Below are positions 7,486 through 15,950 of a stretch of 64,000 nt of DNA, piece by piece. This DNA is from Methylobacterium durans. GTDB taxonomy: Bacteria > Pseudomonadota > Alphaproteobacteria > Rhizobiales > Beijerinckiaceae. The stretch spans positions 5,968,001 through 6,032,000 of the forward strand of contig NZ_CP029550.1 in assembly GCF_003173715.1 (NCBI RefSeq). Direction: 5' to 3'. Made by a program: the position numbers and the translations under genes. The notes under the pieces were generated by a model. That model did no database searches. It was not told the origin of the DNA and was given only the letters and a program-made list of their open reading frames with translations. How positions within the stretch are numbered: position 1 is the first letter of the stretch; the number at the start of each line of letters is the position of its first letter.

Positions 7486-7680
7486 TCAGCTCGAGCCTGT
7501 TGCGTGAGCCGCCGACGGCTCGGCGGCGTCCTCGCGCATCGCCGCCCGCCGCCACATCTCGGCCTTCCGCTGGCACCGCGCCGACGCCTCCTCGTTGCCG
7601 GCGATGGCCCAGCTCTGCGCCACGCGCCGCCAATGCTCCGCGCGATGCCGATGATCCTGTGCGAGAGAAGAGAACCGCAT
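7486..7680 (-). CDS. Small helical hypothetical protein
   Basis: 64 residues. The core AEHWRRVAQSWAIAGNEEAS then CQRKAEMWRRAAM looks like two amphipathic helices of a TPR-like hairpin. No signal peptide or metal site. It converges with the 7133 gene. The start lacks a strong binding site, so a nearby start is possible. Family not recognised. Confidence 0.5.
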   Translation of the reverse strand: MRFSSLAQDHRHRAEHWRRVAQSWAIAGNEEASARCQRKAEMWRRAAMREDAAEPSAAHATGSS

Positions 7681-7974
7681 CCGGTCTGAACGTGCTCGGG
7701 CGCTTCGGGTTGCGCACCCGACGCTTCGACACCGTCACCGCCGAGCCTCGGGCGGTGGCGTGAGCGTCGGTCTCTTACGCGTCATCACACTTTCCCGCGC
7801 GTCTGCGAACCTCTGTTCTCTTCAGGAGCTGCCGACGCGGCGGAGGCACGACACGCTAAGCTTGGCAAGACTTCGTGCGGTTCAGGCTCTATTTCTTTCG
7901 TTTCGCCCAATGCAATCTTCGCGCGGCCGCACGCGTGGCTCGAGGTAAAATCATACAATTCGGGAGATCGTTCA

Positions 7975-8472
7975 ATGTCGGGCAGGATTGTGATGTCTAC
8001 CGCCGCTGCGATGTTTCTTGCCGGTGCATCGGGCGTTCTCGCGATGCCGATGAACGGCACATTCACGATGCACTACGACAAGCAGAGCCCGCAGCCGATC
8101 GCGCCGGATCACATCAAGATCGACGCGAGCGGATCGGGGATGAACAAGAGCCCCGGGCAACCTCTCGACAATGCGAAGGTCACCATCACCGAAACCGCGA
8201 CCCTGATCCGAGGACAGGGCCCGCTCAAGGGAACCATCACGTTCACCACGCCGGACGGAACCACGTCGAGCCCCTACACCGGCAAGGTCATGACGGATGC
8301 TCAGGGGCGCATGACGGCCGTCGGGAAGTTCAAGGTCGCGAAGGCGACCGGCGCCTTCGCGGGCCTGAAGGGCAGCGGATCGTTCACGACGGCCTTCTCG
8401 TCGCAGACGGATCAGGTCACCGAATGGAAGGGCAACTTCAAGCCGCCGGCGGCCATGGCCTCCAGTCGGTGA
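7975..8472 (+). CDS. Secreted beta-rich hypothetical protein
   Basis: 165 residues. A signal peptide covers about 1-23 (STAAAMFLAGASGVLAM). The mature part alternates polar strands, with TITFTTPDGTTSSPYTGKV and a C-terminal ATGAFAGLKGSGSFTTAF segment. That G-F/A-G-x-x-G-x-G-x-F signature occurs in beta-barrel families such as the allene-oxide-cyclase/dirigent-like and DUF3224 groups, so a small barrel is plausible. No catalytic residues are evident. The AT-rich 150 bases upstream probably carry its promoter. Monocistronic. Confidence 0.7.
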   Translation: MSGRIVMSTAAAMFLAGASGVLAMPMNGTFTMHYDKQSPQPIAPDHIKIDASGSGMNKSPGQPLDNAKVTITETATLIRGQGPLKGTITFTTPDGTTSSPYTGKVMTDAQGRMTAVGKFKVAKATGAFAGLKGSGSFTTAFSSQTDQVTEWKGNFKPPAAMASSR

Positions 8473-8650
8473 GCGTCGGCGCCCGCCCGCCTCATCCGGC
8501 AAGCCCGCGCGACCACGGCACCCTCCGCAACCGGGACGGGCGCGGTTGAGCAGACACCCCGTCTGCGACATTGCGGGCGGCCCGGAGGGAGGGAACGCGC
8601 CGACCGATCGGTTCTTGATTTCCTGCAGACCATGATCTGTCGGAGGAACA

Positions 8651-8881
8651 ATGAGCCAGTCAGACAGGCCGGATCCGTCCGGCTCCGGGACACCATCCGA
8701 GGGCGGGGGTCTCGGCAGCATCGACGACGTGCAGGGCCATCCGGGAAAGGGAAGCCCGCCCGGGCCGGATATCGATCCGTCGGCGGATCCCGATCAGCCG
8801 CGAAGCGATCCGACCCCGGGCACGCAGAGCATCCCGGCTGAGCGGGGCCCCGGATCGGAGGCCGAGAAGCAGCCGAGCTGA
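8651..8881 (+). CDS. Disordered Pro/Gly/Ser/Asp-rich small protein
   Basis: 76 residues without hydrophobic stretches; SQSDRPDPSGSG at the start and PSADPDQPRSDPTPG in the middle. CGGAGGAACA precedes the ATG. Followed after 30 bases by a 12-bp terminator shared with the convergent gene at 8967. Function unknown. Confidence 0.65.
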   Translation: MSQSDRPDPSGSGTPSEGGGLGSIDDVQGHPGKGSPPGPDIDPSADPDQPRSDPTPGTQSIPAERGPGSEAEKQPS

Positions 8882-8911
8882 CGTCCCGCCATGCAGCCGA
8901 TCTCAGAGAAG

Positions 8912-8938
8912 AACCCGCCCGGCCGAGCCGGGCGGGTT
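8912..8938. terminator. Strong bidirectional terminator
   Basis: AACCCGCCCGGC and GCCGGGCGGGTT form a perfect 12-bp stem over a CGA loop, between convergent genes ending at 8881 and 8967. Tails are CGTCCTT on the plus strand and CTTCTCTG on the minus strand. Confidence 0.85.
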
Positions 8939-8966
8939 CGTCCTTCGGGACTGTTCCAGGCCGATC

Positions 8967-9137
8967 CTACTGGCCGCCGCCGCTCCCGCCGCCGCCGCCG
9001 GACGTGTTGGAGCGCGGCTTGTTGTTCTCCTCGGCGTTGCCGGAGGCCGCCGAGGAACTCTCGGCCGGCCGGCCCTGCGCGAGAACCGGGCCGGCGGTGA
9101 ACAGCGCGAGCGTCGTCAGGATAGCAAGCTTTCTCAT
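8967..9137 (-). CDS. 56-aa secreted Gly/Ser-rich protein
   Basis: 56 residues: MRKLAILTTLALFTAGPVLA is a textbook signal peptide cleaved before QG, then PAESSSAASGNAEENN and a C-terminal GGGGGSGGGQ tail. GGAGGGAAG lies directly before the ATG. The mature peptide is only about 35 residues. Convergent with 8651 across a shared terminator. Confidence 0.75.
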   Translation of the reverse strand: MRKLAILTTLALFTAGPVLAQGRPAESSSAASGNAEENNKPRSNTSGGGGGSGGGQ

Positions 9138-9801
9138 CTTCCCTCCTTGCCCGATCTCACGGGCGTCGCCGGGTCAACACAAAGCCGGGCGAATCCGTTG
9201 CCTCAGGCTCGATTGCGGGCAAGGAAAAGCCCGCTCCGGCTGGTCGGGCCTCGGTCCCTCGGGCGGAGTCCAGCGCGATCGCGGCCGAGCCGAGCGCGGA
9301 TCGCGCCGACAACCTGTCGAGCGAGGCGATCTCTTGGCCGGCCGGACGAGGCCCAGATTCGAAGCTGAGGTCCGCTCACCTAGGCGCTGAACCCTGGAAC
9401 ACTCAAGGACGAGTTCGGGTCGGGTCATGGTGAGGGTGGGCTGCGCTCGCGCGCTCTCCAGCCACAGCGTCGTCGTGCGCCTGAGGGCGCCGATTTGGCT
9501 CGCCCTTCGCGCCCACGTCGCAGGATCAGGACAGAGGGCGGACAGGGCTTGGCCATGTCGGCCGCCCGACGCCTCGCGGAGCGTCAGGGAGGGCAACTGA
9601 GCGACGGCCGCGGCCGGGATGGCTTCTGGAGGGATGCGCTTCGGGACGAGCCGATCGCCAGCGGGGGGGCTCGCGGGAAATCTAAATTGACGATATCGAT
9701 AGTCGGTATCGAGCGCATCTGTTTGAATGATGGTGCAGCGCGAAACACATCCCTCTCACGAAACAGGGCAGAGGCCCTGAAGCATCAGAGGGATCCGTAT
9801 C
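9138..9801. other. 660-base stretch without a convincing gene
   Basis: Open frames exist on both strands, but all are Arg/Pro/Ser-rich and lack ribosome binding sites. 9680-9800 becomes AT-rich and probably contains the promoter of the 9802 gene. The remainder could be a decayed gene or untranslated RNA; I see no hairpin that would decide. Confidence 0.4.
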
Positions 9802-10029
9802 ATGACCGTTCGTACTCTCGTTCTCGCCACGCTGGCATCCGCCGTCCTGGCCGGCACCGCGATGGCGGATGACCGCATCCACGTCACCCCGACGCTCTAC
9901 CGCGATCAGGCCCGCGCCACGGCCGCCGTGCGTCCGGCATCGGAGTTGACGACGACGCCGTCCTTGACCGCGCGTGCGATCGAGGCGCCCCGCGTCGTCG
10001 TCGAGGCTACGGCGACCTTGGCCCGCTAG
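9802..10029 (+). CDS. Small secreted protein
   Basis: 75 residues. MTVRTLVLATLASAVLAGTA and MADD form a signal peptide (cleavage near 22). The mature 53 residues are Ala/Thr/Val-rich with no Cys. The start follows GAGGGATCC. A good terminator lies 17 bases after the stop. Confidence 0.7.
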   Translation: MTVRTLVLATLASAVLAGTAMADDRIHVTPTLYRDQARATAAVRPASELTTTPSLTARAIEAPRVVVEATATLAR

Positions 10030-10045
10030 GGCGGCCTTCGACCCG

Positions 10046-10070
10046 GAGCCCCGGCATCGCGCCGGGGCTC
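10046..10070 (+). terminator. Intrinsic terminator
   Basis: GAGCCCCGGC and GCCGGGGCTC form a 10-bp stem over ATCGC, followed by TTCG, right after the small secreted-protein gene. Confidence 0.75.
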
Positions 10071-10267
10071 TTCGCGCGAGATCGTCATCCTCGTCGCCGC
10101 GAAGCCGCAAATGCGAGCCCCTGCCCGTCGCGGGACACGCCGACGTGCCGACGCGCCTCACGCTTCGATCGGCCCGTTCGAGATCTGTGGCCGGAGCGAC
10201 ACGGTGGTCGCATGGAACGCGTGTGTGTTCCAAGCGGTACAGCTTCTAGGTCCAGCGTCGAGCTAGG

Positions 10268-10594
10268 ATGGCTGATAGGTTTCAAGGCGATGCGGATCTT
10301 GATATGTCGGGCCTCACGCAGGAAGCTCTCGCGCAAGTACTTCAGGCTGCGCAGATATACGCTCAGGAGGAGCGCGAGCGAACCGGGAGCATCATCGCGT
10401 TGCGGTTCACGACGCTCGGGTTGACCGCCTTCGACGAGGGTGCGGTCTGCCTGCGGAACGCCACCCTGGCGTGGGGCGAGTTGGCCCATTCCGACGACCT
10501 CGTCCGCCGTCTCGCGACGATGATCCGACAGGTGGCGGAGCAGCCGAGCGGGAATCCCGCATCCGCTGCTCCGGAGGCCAGGCTGGCCGCCTGA
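10268..10594 (+). CDS. Small hypothetical protein, paralogue of 39314-39592
   Basis: 108 residues. The segment LTQEALAQVLQAAQIYAQEE then RTGSIIALRFTTLGLTAF aligns with LSQDAFAGVLEAA and TGVVVELRLTTIGLTAL in the protein at 39314, showing a lineage-specific paralogous family. Both then have an LAWGEL/VSWQDL element followed by a DDL helix. Probably a small cytoplasmic alpha/beta protein. It is followed after 90 bases by the DUF6522-like gene. Function unknown. Confidence 0.7.
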   Translation: MADRFQGDADLDMSGLTQEALAQVLQAAQIYAQEERERTGSIIALRFTTLGLTAFDEGAVCLRNATLAWGELAHSDDLVRRLATMIRQVAEQPSGNPASAAPEARLAA

Positions 10595-10684
10595 TCTCAT
10601 CGCCTCGCAGGCGGCCCGGCATGTCGGGATCCGCCCCATCCGGTCCACGAGACCATCTCTGCTGATGCGCCGGCAGGAGGTTGC

Positions 10685-10927
10685 ATGCGGTTCAATCTCG
10701 ACCCTCACGGCTCCTGGCTGGTCGATCCGCGCGACCTTGCCGCCCGGCTGGGCGTCTCCGTGAGCTACCTCAAGCGCCAGATGTCCCTCGGGCTGATCTC
10801 CAGCCGCGTCGATCCTGGCCGCGACGACGACGAGGGTCGATCGCGCGTCACGATCCGGGCCGTCGCCGCGGCCTGGGAAGGCGCCTTCGATCGCGACGGC
10901 ATCCTGCTCAGCGAGCGGCGGATCTGA
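10685..10927 (+). CDS. DUF6522-like small protein
   Basis: 80 residues with VDPRDLAARLGVSVSYLKRQ, MSLGLISSRVDPG and a C-terminal strand region. This matches the general layout of the DUF6522 group: an HTH-like N-terminal part that skims a helix, then a small beta sheet. GGAGGTTGC precedes the ATG. DNA binding is conceivable from the first half but unproven. Confidence 0.65.
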   Translation: MRFNLDPHGSWLVDPRDLAARLGVSVSYLKRQMSLGLISSRVDPGRDDDEGRSRVTIRAVAAAWEGAFDRDGILLSERRI

Positions 10928-11087
10928 TCCGGATCGCTGCCGCCGGTCCGGGACCGGCTGCGGCTGATTGCGGGGCCCCGCCGGAGCCTCGAACCGCAGA
11001 CCATGCTCGACCGTTGGCTCAAGCGCATCCTGCGCGGGGCCGAACCGGGCCGAGCGAACCACGCCCGGGCGGCCGAGGAGCACGCCC

Positions 11088-11327
11088 ATGGCCACGGAAG
11101 CTGCGAGGATCGTCCTCGCCCGCAAGGCTCTCGACCTCTACCTGCAGGAGCACGGAGATGAGCGCCGATGGCGCTACCCCCTTGCCGGCAGCGACGTGGC
11201 CGAGTGCGATATCGTCGATCTGATGATGGACCTGATGCTCCTCGCGCGTGCGAGCGGCCACGATCCCTGCACCGTCCTGCGCAAGACGCAGGTTCACCTC
11301 GATGCCGAGATCGGGCAGCGCTGCTGA
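11088..11327 (+). CDS. Small helical hypothetical protein
   Basis: 79 residues, mostly helical: MATEAARIVLARKALDLYLQ, then AECDIVDLMMDLMLLARASG. GAGGAG lies nine bases before the ATG. No membrane segment. It converges with the 11413 gene. Family not recognised. Confidence 0.6.
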   Translation: MATEAARIVLARKALDLYLQEHGDERRWRYPLAGSDVAECDIVDLMMDLMLLARASGHDPCTVLRKTQVHLDAEIGQRC

Positions 11328-11412
11328 GGCGTCGCGCTCGCAGATCGGGGAAGCCCGATGATGCCCTCCGAGGGGTCGGTCCGTCCGCGCCTGCGCGCGC
11401 CTTGACGCGACG

Positions 11413-11622
11413 TCAGGACGGCGTTCGCGATCTCGCGGACAGCAATTCGCACAGCATGATCCGCAGGGCCCGCATCTCGCCGCGGATGAGCATCAGCTCC
11501 GTCACGCCCCGGTGCATCGCCTCGAACGAGACATGCTCGACGAACTCGCTGTCGACATACACGTCCCAGCGCTTCGCCGCCCCTTCGGCGTCCTTGAGGG
11601 CACGATCCGAAGCTTCGCTCAT
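11413..11622 (-). CDS. Small helical hypothetical protein
   Basis: 69 residues, MSEASDRALKDAEGAAKRWD then VEHVSFEAMHRGVTELMLIR. CGGAGGAAG precedes the ATG at 11622. It is the last of five small minus-strand genes (12568 to 11413). No family recognised. Confidence 0.6.
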   Translation of the reverse strand: MSEASDRALKDAEGAAKRWDVYVDSEFVEHVSFEAMHRGVTELMLIRGEMRALRIMLCELLSARSRTPS

Positions 11623-11739
11623 CGAACTTCCTCCGTTCAAGGCGGACGGGGAGCACGAGCTTGGGCGCGAAGCGCAGCCGTCGACAGACAGGGGCGGCGG
11701 AAAGGGATCGCCGCCGGTGCACCGATCCGCGCGCCGATC

Positions 11740-11844
11740 TTACGGCGTGCGCTCGTTCCGACGCTCCGCGATGAGGACGACGATGGCCGCCGTCAGCCCG
11801 AGAAGCAGCGGTGCGACGGCGAAGACCAGGAGGTTCATGGTCAT
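11740..11844 (-). CDS. 34-aa single-helix membrane microprotein
   Basis: 34 residues: about 23 consecutive hydrophobic residues (LLVFAVAPLLLGLTAAIVVL) ending in a basic AERRNERTP tail, giving an N-out/C-in orientation by the positive-inside rule. CAGGGGTG is the only upstream site, so ATG 11838 is a possible alternative. Such peptides often modulate larger membrane complexes. Confidence 0.55.
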   Translation of the reverse strand: MTMNLLVFAVAPLLLGLTAAIVVLIAERRNERTP

Positions 11845-11989
11845 GGCAACACCCCTGAAGGATGCCACGGGGAGCCAGTCTACAGCGTCTCGGGTGCCGA
11901 ACCAAGCTGACACGGGCGCCGTTCTGTGGAGAGGCGGCCGCGCGGTCGATCGCGCGCCCCGCTCCGTCACGGGCAGCCCTGCCCTGCCG

Positions 11990-12199
11990 TCAATCGCGAC
12001 GCTGCGCCGGTTTGAGGTGCAGGAAGCTGCGCTCGCCGGTAGCGGCATCGGCGACGTCGTCGATCGCGATCATCAGGTCGGCGAGGCTCTGCTGCCTGGA
12101 AGGCTCGACGCAGATGCGTCGAAGCGCCGTCCGCCCGGCGAGGAGCTGGGCCTCGGTCAGCACGTCGAAGTCGCGCCGTCTCCGTCGTTGCCGGCTCAT
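11990..12199 (-). CDS. Small basic hypothetical protein
   Basis: 69 residues, N-terminus SRQRRRRRDFDVLTEAQ then LADLMIAIDDVADAATGERS. The Arg cluster suggests nucleic acid or membrane-surface contact. It starts four bases after the stop of the 12204 gene, so the two are probably co-translated. Confidence 0.5.
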   Translation of the reverse strand: MSRQRRRRRDFDVLTEAQLLAGRTALRRICVEPSRQQSLADLMIAIDDVADAATGERSFLHLKPAQRRD

Positions 12200-12203
12200 A
12201 CGG

Positions 12204-12320
12204 TCACCCTGCGATGCGACGCCACCAGGACCGGCGCGCCGGGATGGGCAGCGCCGCCGCGATGACCCCGATGCCGCCGATGGCGCCGGACAGCATGACG
12301 AGAAAGGCGGTTGCGATCAT
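12204..12320 (-). CDS. 38-aa single-helix membrane microprotein
   Basis: 38 residues: IATAFLVMLSGAIGGIGVIA forms one membrane helix with a basic RRSWWRR tail. AAGGGGAC lies seven bases before the ATG. It lies between the 12386 and 11990 genes on the same strand. Confidence 0.55.
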   Translation of the reverse strand: MIATAFLVMLSGAIGGIGVIAAALPIPARRSWWRRIAG

Positions 12321-12385
12321 GGGTTCGTCCCCTTCGGCCCCGGTATGGGCGCGCCTCCAGGCTTTCGACCGCGCCTCCGGCTCGC

Positions 12386-12568
12386 TCAGCCGCGGGCTCC
12401 GTGCGCTCCGGCAGCCGGCAGCCGCACGAAGCTCTTGAGGCTGGACAAGGCGATCACGCAGCCCAGGCCCAGCAGGCACAGGCAGCCGAGGAACGCCGCC
12501 GGTCGGCCCCTGGAGAGCAGGATGGCTGCGACCAGCACGAACGCTGCAAATCCGGTCAGTATGGACAT
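12386..12568 (-). CDS. Two-helix membrane microprotein
   Basis: 60 residues with hydrophobic segments at about 2-19 (SILTGFAAFVLVAAILL) and 26-45 (FLGCLCLLGLGCVIALSSL) joined by a basic turn. GGGAGGATCC precedes the ATG. First gene of the minus-strand microprotein run. No family recognised. Confidence 0.6.
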   Translation of the reverse strand: MSILTGFAAFVLVAAILLSRGRPAAFLGCLCLLGLGCVIALSSLKSFVRLPAAGAHGARG

Positions 12569-12776
12569 GGGATCCTCCCGCTCAGGGCGTACCGGGATAT
12601 GGTTAATCGTGCGTTAACGGTGTCCCGGCGAGACCGGCGCTGCGCGTTCGGTCGGGGCTGAGCCCTGTCCCCCGGTCCGGAAGCGGACGCCGGTCCTGCG
12701 CGATCCGCATTCCTGCGGCGTTCGCTCGTACGGTCTTCTCCACCGGCGTAGGCTCGTCGCCGAGCAGGAGGGCGTC

Positions 12777-12977
12777 ATGCTCGACCAGAGCTTTCCGATC
12801 ACCGTCATGCCGCCGGCCGAAGCCGGAAAGCCCCACGTCGTCTCGACGGTTCCTCTGGGCGGCCATGTCGACGTGCAATGCGCCGAGACGGCAGAGCAGG
12901 CGGAACGCCTGACGGCCGAGATCGGCGAGCGGATCCGGCGAGCGGCCGAGACCATGGGAGGCCGCGAGGCCGGGTGA
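12777..12977 (+). CDS. Small hypothetical protein
   Basis: 66 residues, a beta-like N-terminus (SFPITVMPPAEAGKPHVVST) then a helix rich in E/R/A. GCAGGAGGG precedes the ATG. It is divergent from the membrane microprotein run and 74 bases upstream of the phytochelatin-synthase-like gene. Confidence 0.55.
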   Translation: MLDQSFPITVMPPAEAGKPHVVSTVPLGGHVDVQCAETAEQAERLTAEIGERIRRAAETMGGREAG

Positions 12978-13050
12978 TGCATCCCGCAGCGCCGCGGCGC
13001 GGGGCTTACCCTGCGGCGGAGCCCCCTGCCCCGAGCGCCGGGACACCGAC

Positions 13051-13707
13051 ATGACGCGCAAGCGCCTCGTCGCCGCTGCCTGCGCGGCCGCCTGTGCGCT
13101 GGGCGCCGCGGCATTCGCCCTGTTCCCGCCCAGGGTGCCCCCGGAGGCAATCCGGACGGCTGTGACGCGCTCCGAACCGTTGCTCGAGCGCGCGTGGCAC
13201 CTTCCCGCCGCCGCGCGCCTACGGCACGACCTGGTCTGGCAGTCGAATGCCTCTCTCTGCGGCCCGGCGAGCGTGGCCAATGCGCTCCGCTCGCTCGGAG
13301 AGCAGGTGGACACCGAAGCGGCCGTCCTTGCCGGCACCGGGCGCTGCTGGACCGGCTACTGCGTGCTCGGATTGACCCTCGACCAGCTGGCCGAGGTCGC
13401 GCGCACGCGCACGAAGCGGACGGTCACCCTGCTTCGCGACCTCGGCGCCGAGGAGTTCCGTGCGCATATGCGCCGCGCGAACGATCCGGGGCGCCGCTAC
13501 ATCGTCAATTTCAACCGTGCCGCGATCTTCGGCGCCGGTGCGGGCCACCACGCGCCGATCGGCGGCTACCTGGAGGGCGAGGACCTCGTCTTCGTCCTCG
13601 ACGTGAACCGTGCATTCGGGCCCTGGCTCGTCGAGCGGGCGCGTCTCTACGCGGCCATGAACACCCTCGACGGCGACCGGACGCGCGGCCTGCTCCTGAT
13701 CGAATGA
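13051..13707 (+). CDS. Phytochelatin synthase family protein (cysteine peptidase-like)
   Basis: 218 residues. A signal peptide or anchor spans about 3-25. The catalytic triad of the family can be read: C70 in NASLCGPASV, H166 in GAGHHAPIGGYLEG and D184 in VFVLDVN. Bacterial members are mostly half-length enzymes that hydrolyse glutathione and its conjugates instead of synthesising phytochelatins; with a secretion signal the substrate would be periplasmic. Two further Cys (99, 104) lie in RCWTGYC. It is not in an operon with metal-efflux genes, so a metal role is only suggested. Confidence 0.8.
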   Translation: MTRKRLVAAACAAACALGAAAFALFPPRVPPEAIRTAVTRSEPLLERAWHLPAAARLRHDLVWQSNASLCGPASVANALRSLGEQVDTEAAVLAGTGRCWTGYCVLGLTLDQLAEVARTRTKRTVTLLRDLGAEEFRAHMRRANDPGRRYIVNFNRAAIFGAGAGHHAPIGGYLEGEDLVFVLDVNRAFGPWLVERARLYAAMNTLDGDRTRGLLLIE

Positions 13708-13842
13708 TCCGCTCCGGTCGGGCGCTCTCGCCGAGGGGCGACGCGATCGACAGGCATCGACGCGTCCCTTCCGGATGGCGGTCGGCGGCGGAACCGCACC
13801 GTCGGGCCATCGGTTCGTGAAGCGACGGATGGGAGATGATCG

Positions 13843-14055
13843 ATGGACCGCGAGCGAGACCGCGATTCGGCCGAGGCCATGATCGCCGAGCGCGACAGGA
13901 CGGAGGGCCGCGGGGATCGGGACAGGACACGGCCGGGCCAGGGCGACGAGACCAGCGGCTCTGTCGACCGCCAGACGCCGCCTCCGGAGAGCGACCGATC
14001 GCCCGAAACGGACGTACCGAAGCGTTCCGACCCCGGCCCCTTCGCGCCGCACTGA
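13843..14055 (+). CDS. Charged disordered small protein
   Basis: 70 residues of alternating acidic and basic residues (DRERDRDSAEAMIAERDRTE) turning Pro/Ser-rich. GGGAGATG precedes the ATG. Disordered by composition. Function unknown. Confidence 0.5.
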   Translation: MDRERDRDSAEAMIAERDRTEGRGDRDRTRPGQGDETSGSVDRQTPPPESDRSPETDVPKRSDPGPFAPH

Positions 14056-14431
14056 TCGACGTCCACCGCGCCCCGGGCGGCGATCACGCGTCCGGAGCGT
14101 GCCGGCGGCCCGGCCGGCCTGGGCGGGCCCGTCGCCCGCGCCGACAGACCTGAGATGGGTCGGCCGGCCCGGATCTCTCGCGCGGTGACGGTGTCGGCGA
14201 AGGTCTCCAGGCGGAGGCCCGCGATCCCGGCCTCGGGATACATCGGAAGGCGGTTCGGCGCCTCTTGCGAGCCGGGCCGCCGTCGTGGGTCACGGCAGCG
14301 GCAGGGGATGGACGCGGGGCGCGTCGGGGACGTCGTGCCCCAGGCCCGTCGAGAGCACCGAGACCGTGTTCCGCCGGGGCGCCACGATCTCCTCGTCATG
14401 GCGCCGGTCTCGGATCTCGCGGATTGCCGGG
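14056..14431. other. Gap with possible gene remnant on the minus strand
   Basis: No intact gene. On the minus strand, two frames look protein-like in turn: one reading DDEEIV-type sequence ending NTVSVLSTGLG near 14300-14420, another with GIAGLRLETFADTVT near 14170-14240. Neither has a start codon with a ribosome binding site. This may be a decayed gene. Confidence 0.35.
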
Positions 14432-14917
14432 TCAGCCCGCTCTCAAGCCTCCGGCCTGCTCCTTCTGCCGGTCGACCTCGTCGCGGATGCCGCGGCCAGC
14501 CATCAGGATCTCGACGAGGAAGGCCGCGACCGCCGCCACGGTGCAGACCAGAGCAAGGCCGAAGCAGGCGAACAGGATCGAGGCCGTGGCGGCGTCCCGC
14601 AGGGCGCCCACGAACAGGGTCAGGACCGCGATGCCCGTCATGATCCCGCCGGCCGAGGCGAGCACGACCGCCACGTCGAGCACGAAGGACCGGCGGCGCA
14701 GGTAGGAGAGCTGGCGCGAGAGCCGCCCGGCCTCGGTGGGATCCGCGCTCCACAAGCTCGCGGCGGCGGCATCGACCTTGTCGGCCACGCGCCCGAGACG
14801 GGTCGAGAAGACGTTGAGAAGCGTGGCGAGCGCGGTCAGCAGGAAGGCCGGCGCGAGCGCGACCTGGATGACATGGGCAACGTCGTCGGGGGCGAAGATC
14901 GAGGCGGTCGCGGACAT
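14432..14917 (-). CDS. DUF2721 membrane protein
   Basis: 161 residues. Helix 1 (about 14-38) with ALAPAFLLTALATLLNVFST, a cytoplasmic segment TRLGRVADKVDAA, then two helices at about 79-104 and 112-140. The asparagine in LLNV and the RLGRVAD motif are characteristic of DUF2721. Function unknown in the family. The start at 14917 is the ATG at the expected N-terminus; longer in-frame extensions read as non-protein. Divergent from the Gly/His-rich gene. Confidence 0.8.
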   Translation of the reverse strand: MSATASIFAPDDVAHVIQVALAPAFLLTALATLLNVFSTRLGRVADKVDAAAASLWSADPTEAGRLSRQLSYLRRRSFVLDVAVVLASAGGIMTGIAVLTLFVGALRDAATASILFACFGLALVCTVAAVAAFLVEILMAGRGIRDEVDRQKEQAGGLRAG

Positions 14918-15127
14918 GGGCCCGCTCTTAGGCCCGCCTCGGCTGCGTGGGAATGGGCGCGGGGGCCCGTCGCCGGCGGACGCGTCGAAACCCGCGCCGC
15001 ACGCGCAGTGACTCCCGTCCGGCCGAACCCGTTCGCGCTCCGTGATCCCGATCACGGTCGCCGCGCGGCCATCCCCGCATAAGGACCGCGGGTGCCGAAT
15101 TGGTCGGCCCGGTTGGAGGAGGTTCCT

Positions 15128-15409
15128 ATGGCTCGTTCGGTTCGTGTTCTGGCCGCCGCTCTCGTGGTGGGTGTTGCGGCTCTCGGCGCCGGCGAAGCGT
15201 CCGCGCGCGGCTTCGGCGGCGGCCGCGGCGGCTTCGGCCATCACGGCGGGTTCGGTGGCTTCGGCCATCATCATCACGGCGGCTTCGGGCGCCACTGGGG
15301 TTGGGGCACGCGCGTCGTCGGCTTCGTGCCGGCCTATGTCGGCGCCTGCTACGTCAAGCGCTTCATCAACGAGGACGGGGACATGGTGGTCCGGAAGATC
15401 TGCGACTGA
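15128..15409 (+). CDS. Secreted Gly/His-rich protein
   Basis: 93 residues. Signal peptide about 1-26 (VRVLAAALVVGVAALGAG, EASA). A Gly/Phe/His run (FGHHGGFGGFGHHHHGGFG) could bind Ni, Cu or Zn. The last 30 residues are conserved-looking with AYVGACYVKRFINEDG and ICD. GGAGGAGG precedes the ATG. It resembles small sulfur-globule/spore-coat-like proteins of Rhizobiales. Confidence 0.75.
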   Translation: MARSVRVLAAALVVGVAALGAGEASARGFGGGRGGFGHHGGFGGFGHHHHGGFGRHWGWGTRVVGFVPAYVGACYVKRFINEDGDMVVRKICD

Positions 15410-15512
15410 GGTGCCGTCTCCGACGGGGAAGCGCGCGGCGCGTGTCGCCGCCGGCCGCGCGCTTCCGGCTTCGAGGGATGGCGGTTCGCGAGCGGACGCC
15501 TAGTTGGAGGCC

Positions 15513-15710
15513 ATGCCCCGCTGGCTCCTCATCCTCGCTGTGGCGACGCTCGGGCTGGCACTCGTCGGCAGCGTCCTCCTGACCTTGCGCGGCATGCCGG
15601 CCGACGATCCGGGCCGGAAGCCGGCCGTCGAGATCCCCTGCGGGCCGGCCGTGCCTCCAGGCACCGGCGCGCCCCCTCCGGCCTGCCCTCAGAACGTCCC
15701 CCCGAAATGA
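15513..15710 (+). CDS. Small membrane-anchored Pro-rich protein
   Basis: 65 residues. One helix at about 4-25 (LLILAVATLGLALVGSVLL) then a Pro-rich extracytoplasmic tail with two Cys. TTGGAGGCC precedes the ATG; an in-frame TTG at 15504 is possible but sits in the binding site. Confidence 0.6.
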   Translation: MPRWLLILAVATLGLALVGSVLLTLRGMPADDPGRKPAVEIPCGPAVPPGTGAPPPACPQNVPPK

Positions 15711-15950
15711 CCGTCGGTGGCTCGCCCCCCGCGCGATCGGTGGCGCATCCGCTGCGCCGCAGCTCACGGGCGCCGGGTGAGACCGGGCGCCCGCGAGCCG
15801 CGGCGATCGATGTGTCGAACGGCACCGGGATCGCGCCCGCCCGGGTGCGCCAGCGCATCGGACACGATCCGCATCCGTGATCCTCTCCACGGAACAAATT
15901 GCGTCGGCCTTTAGCCGAGCGAATGCACACCGGGGCGGTGGGAGCACGCG

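Noticed and set aside
9174..9596. 140-codon minus-strand frame
   Set aside because: Ser/Arg/Pro-rich, no ribosome site, no resemblance to a protein.
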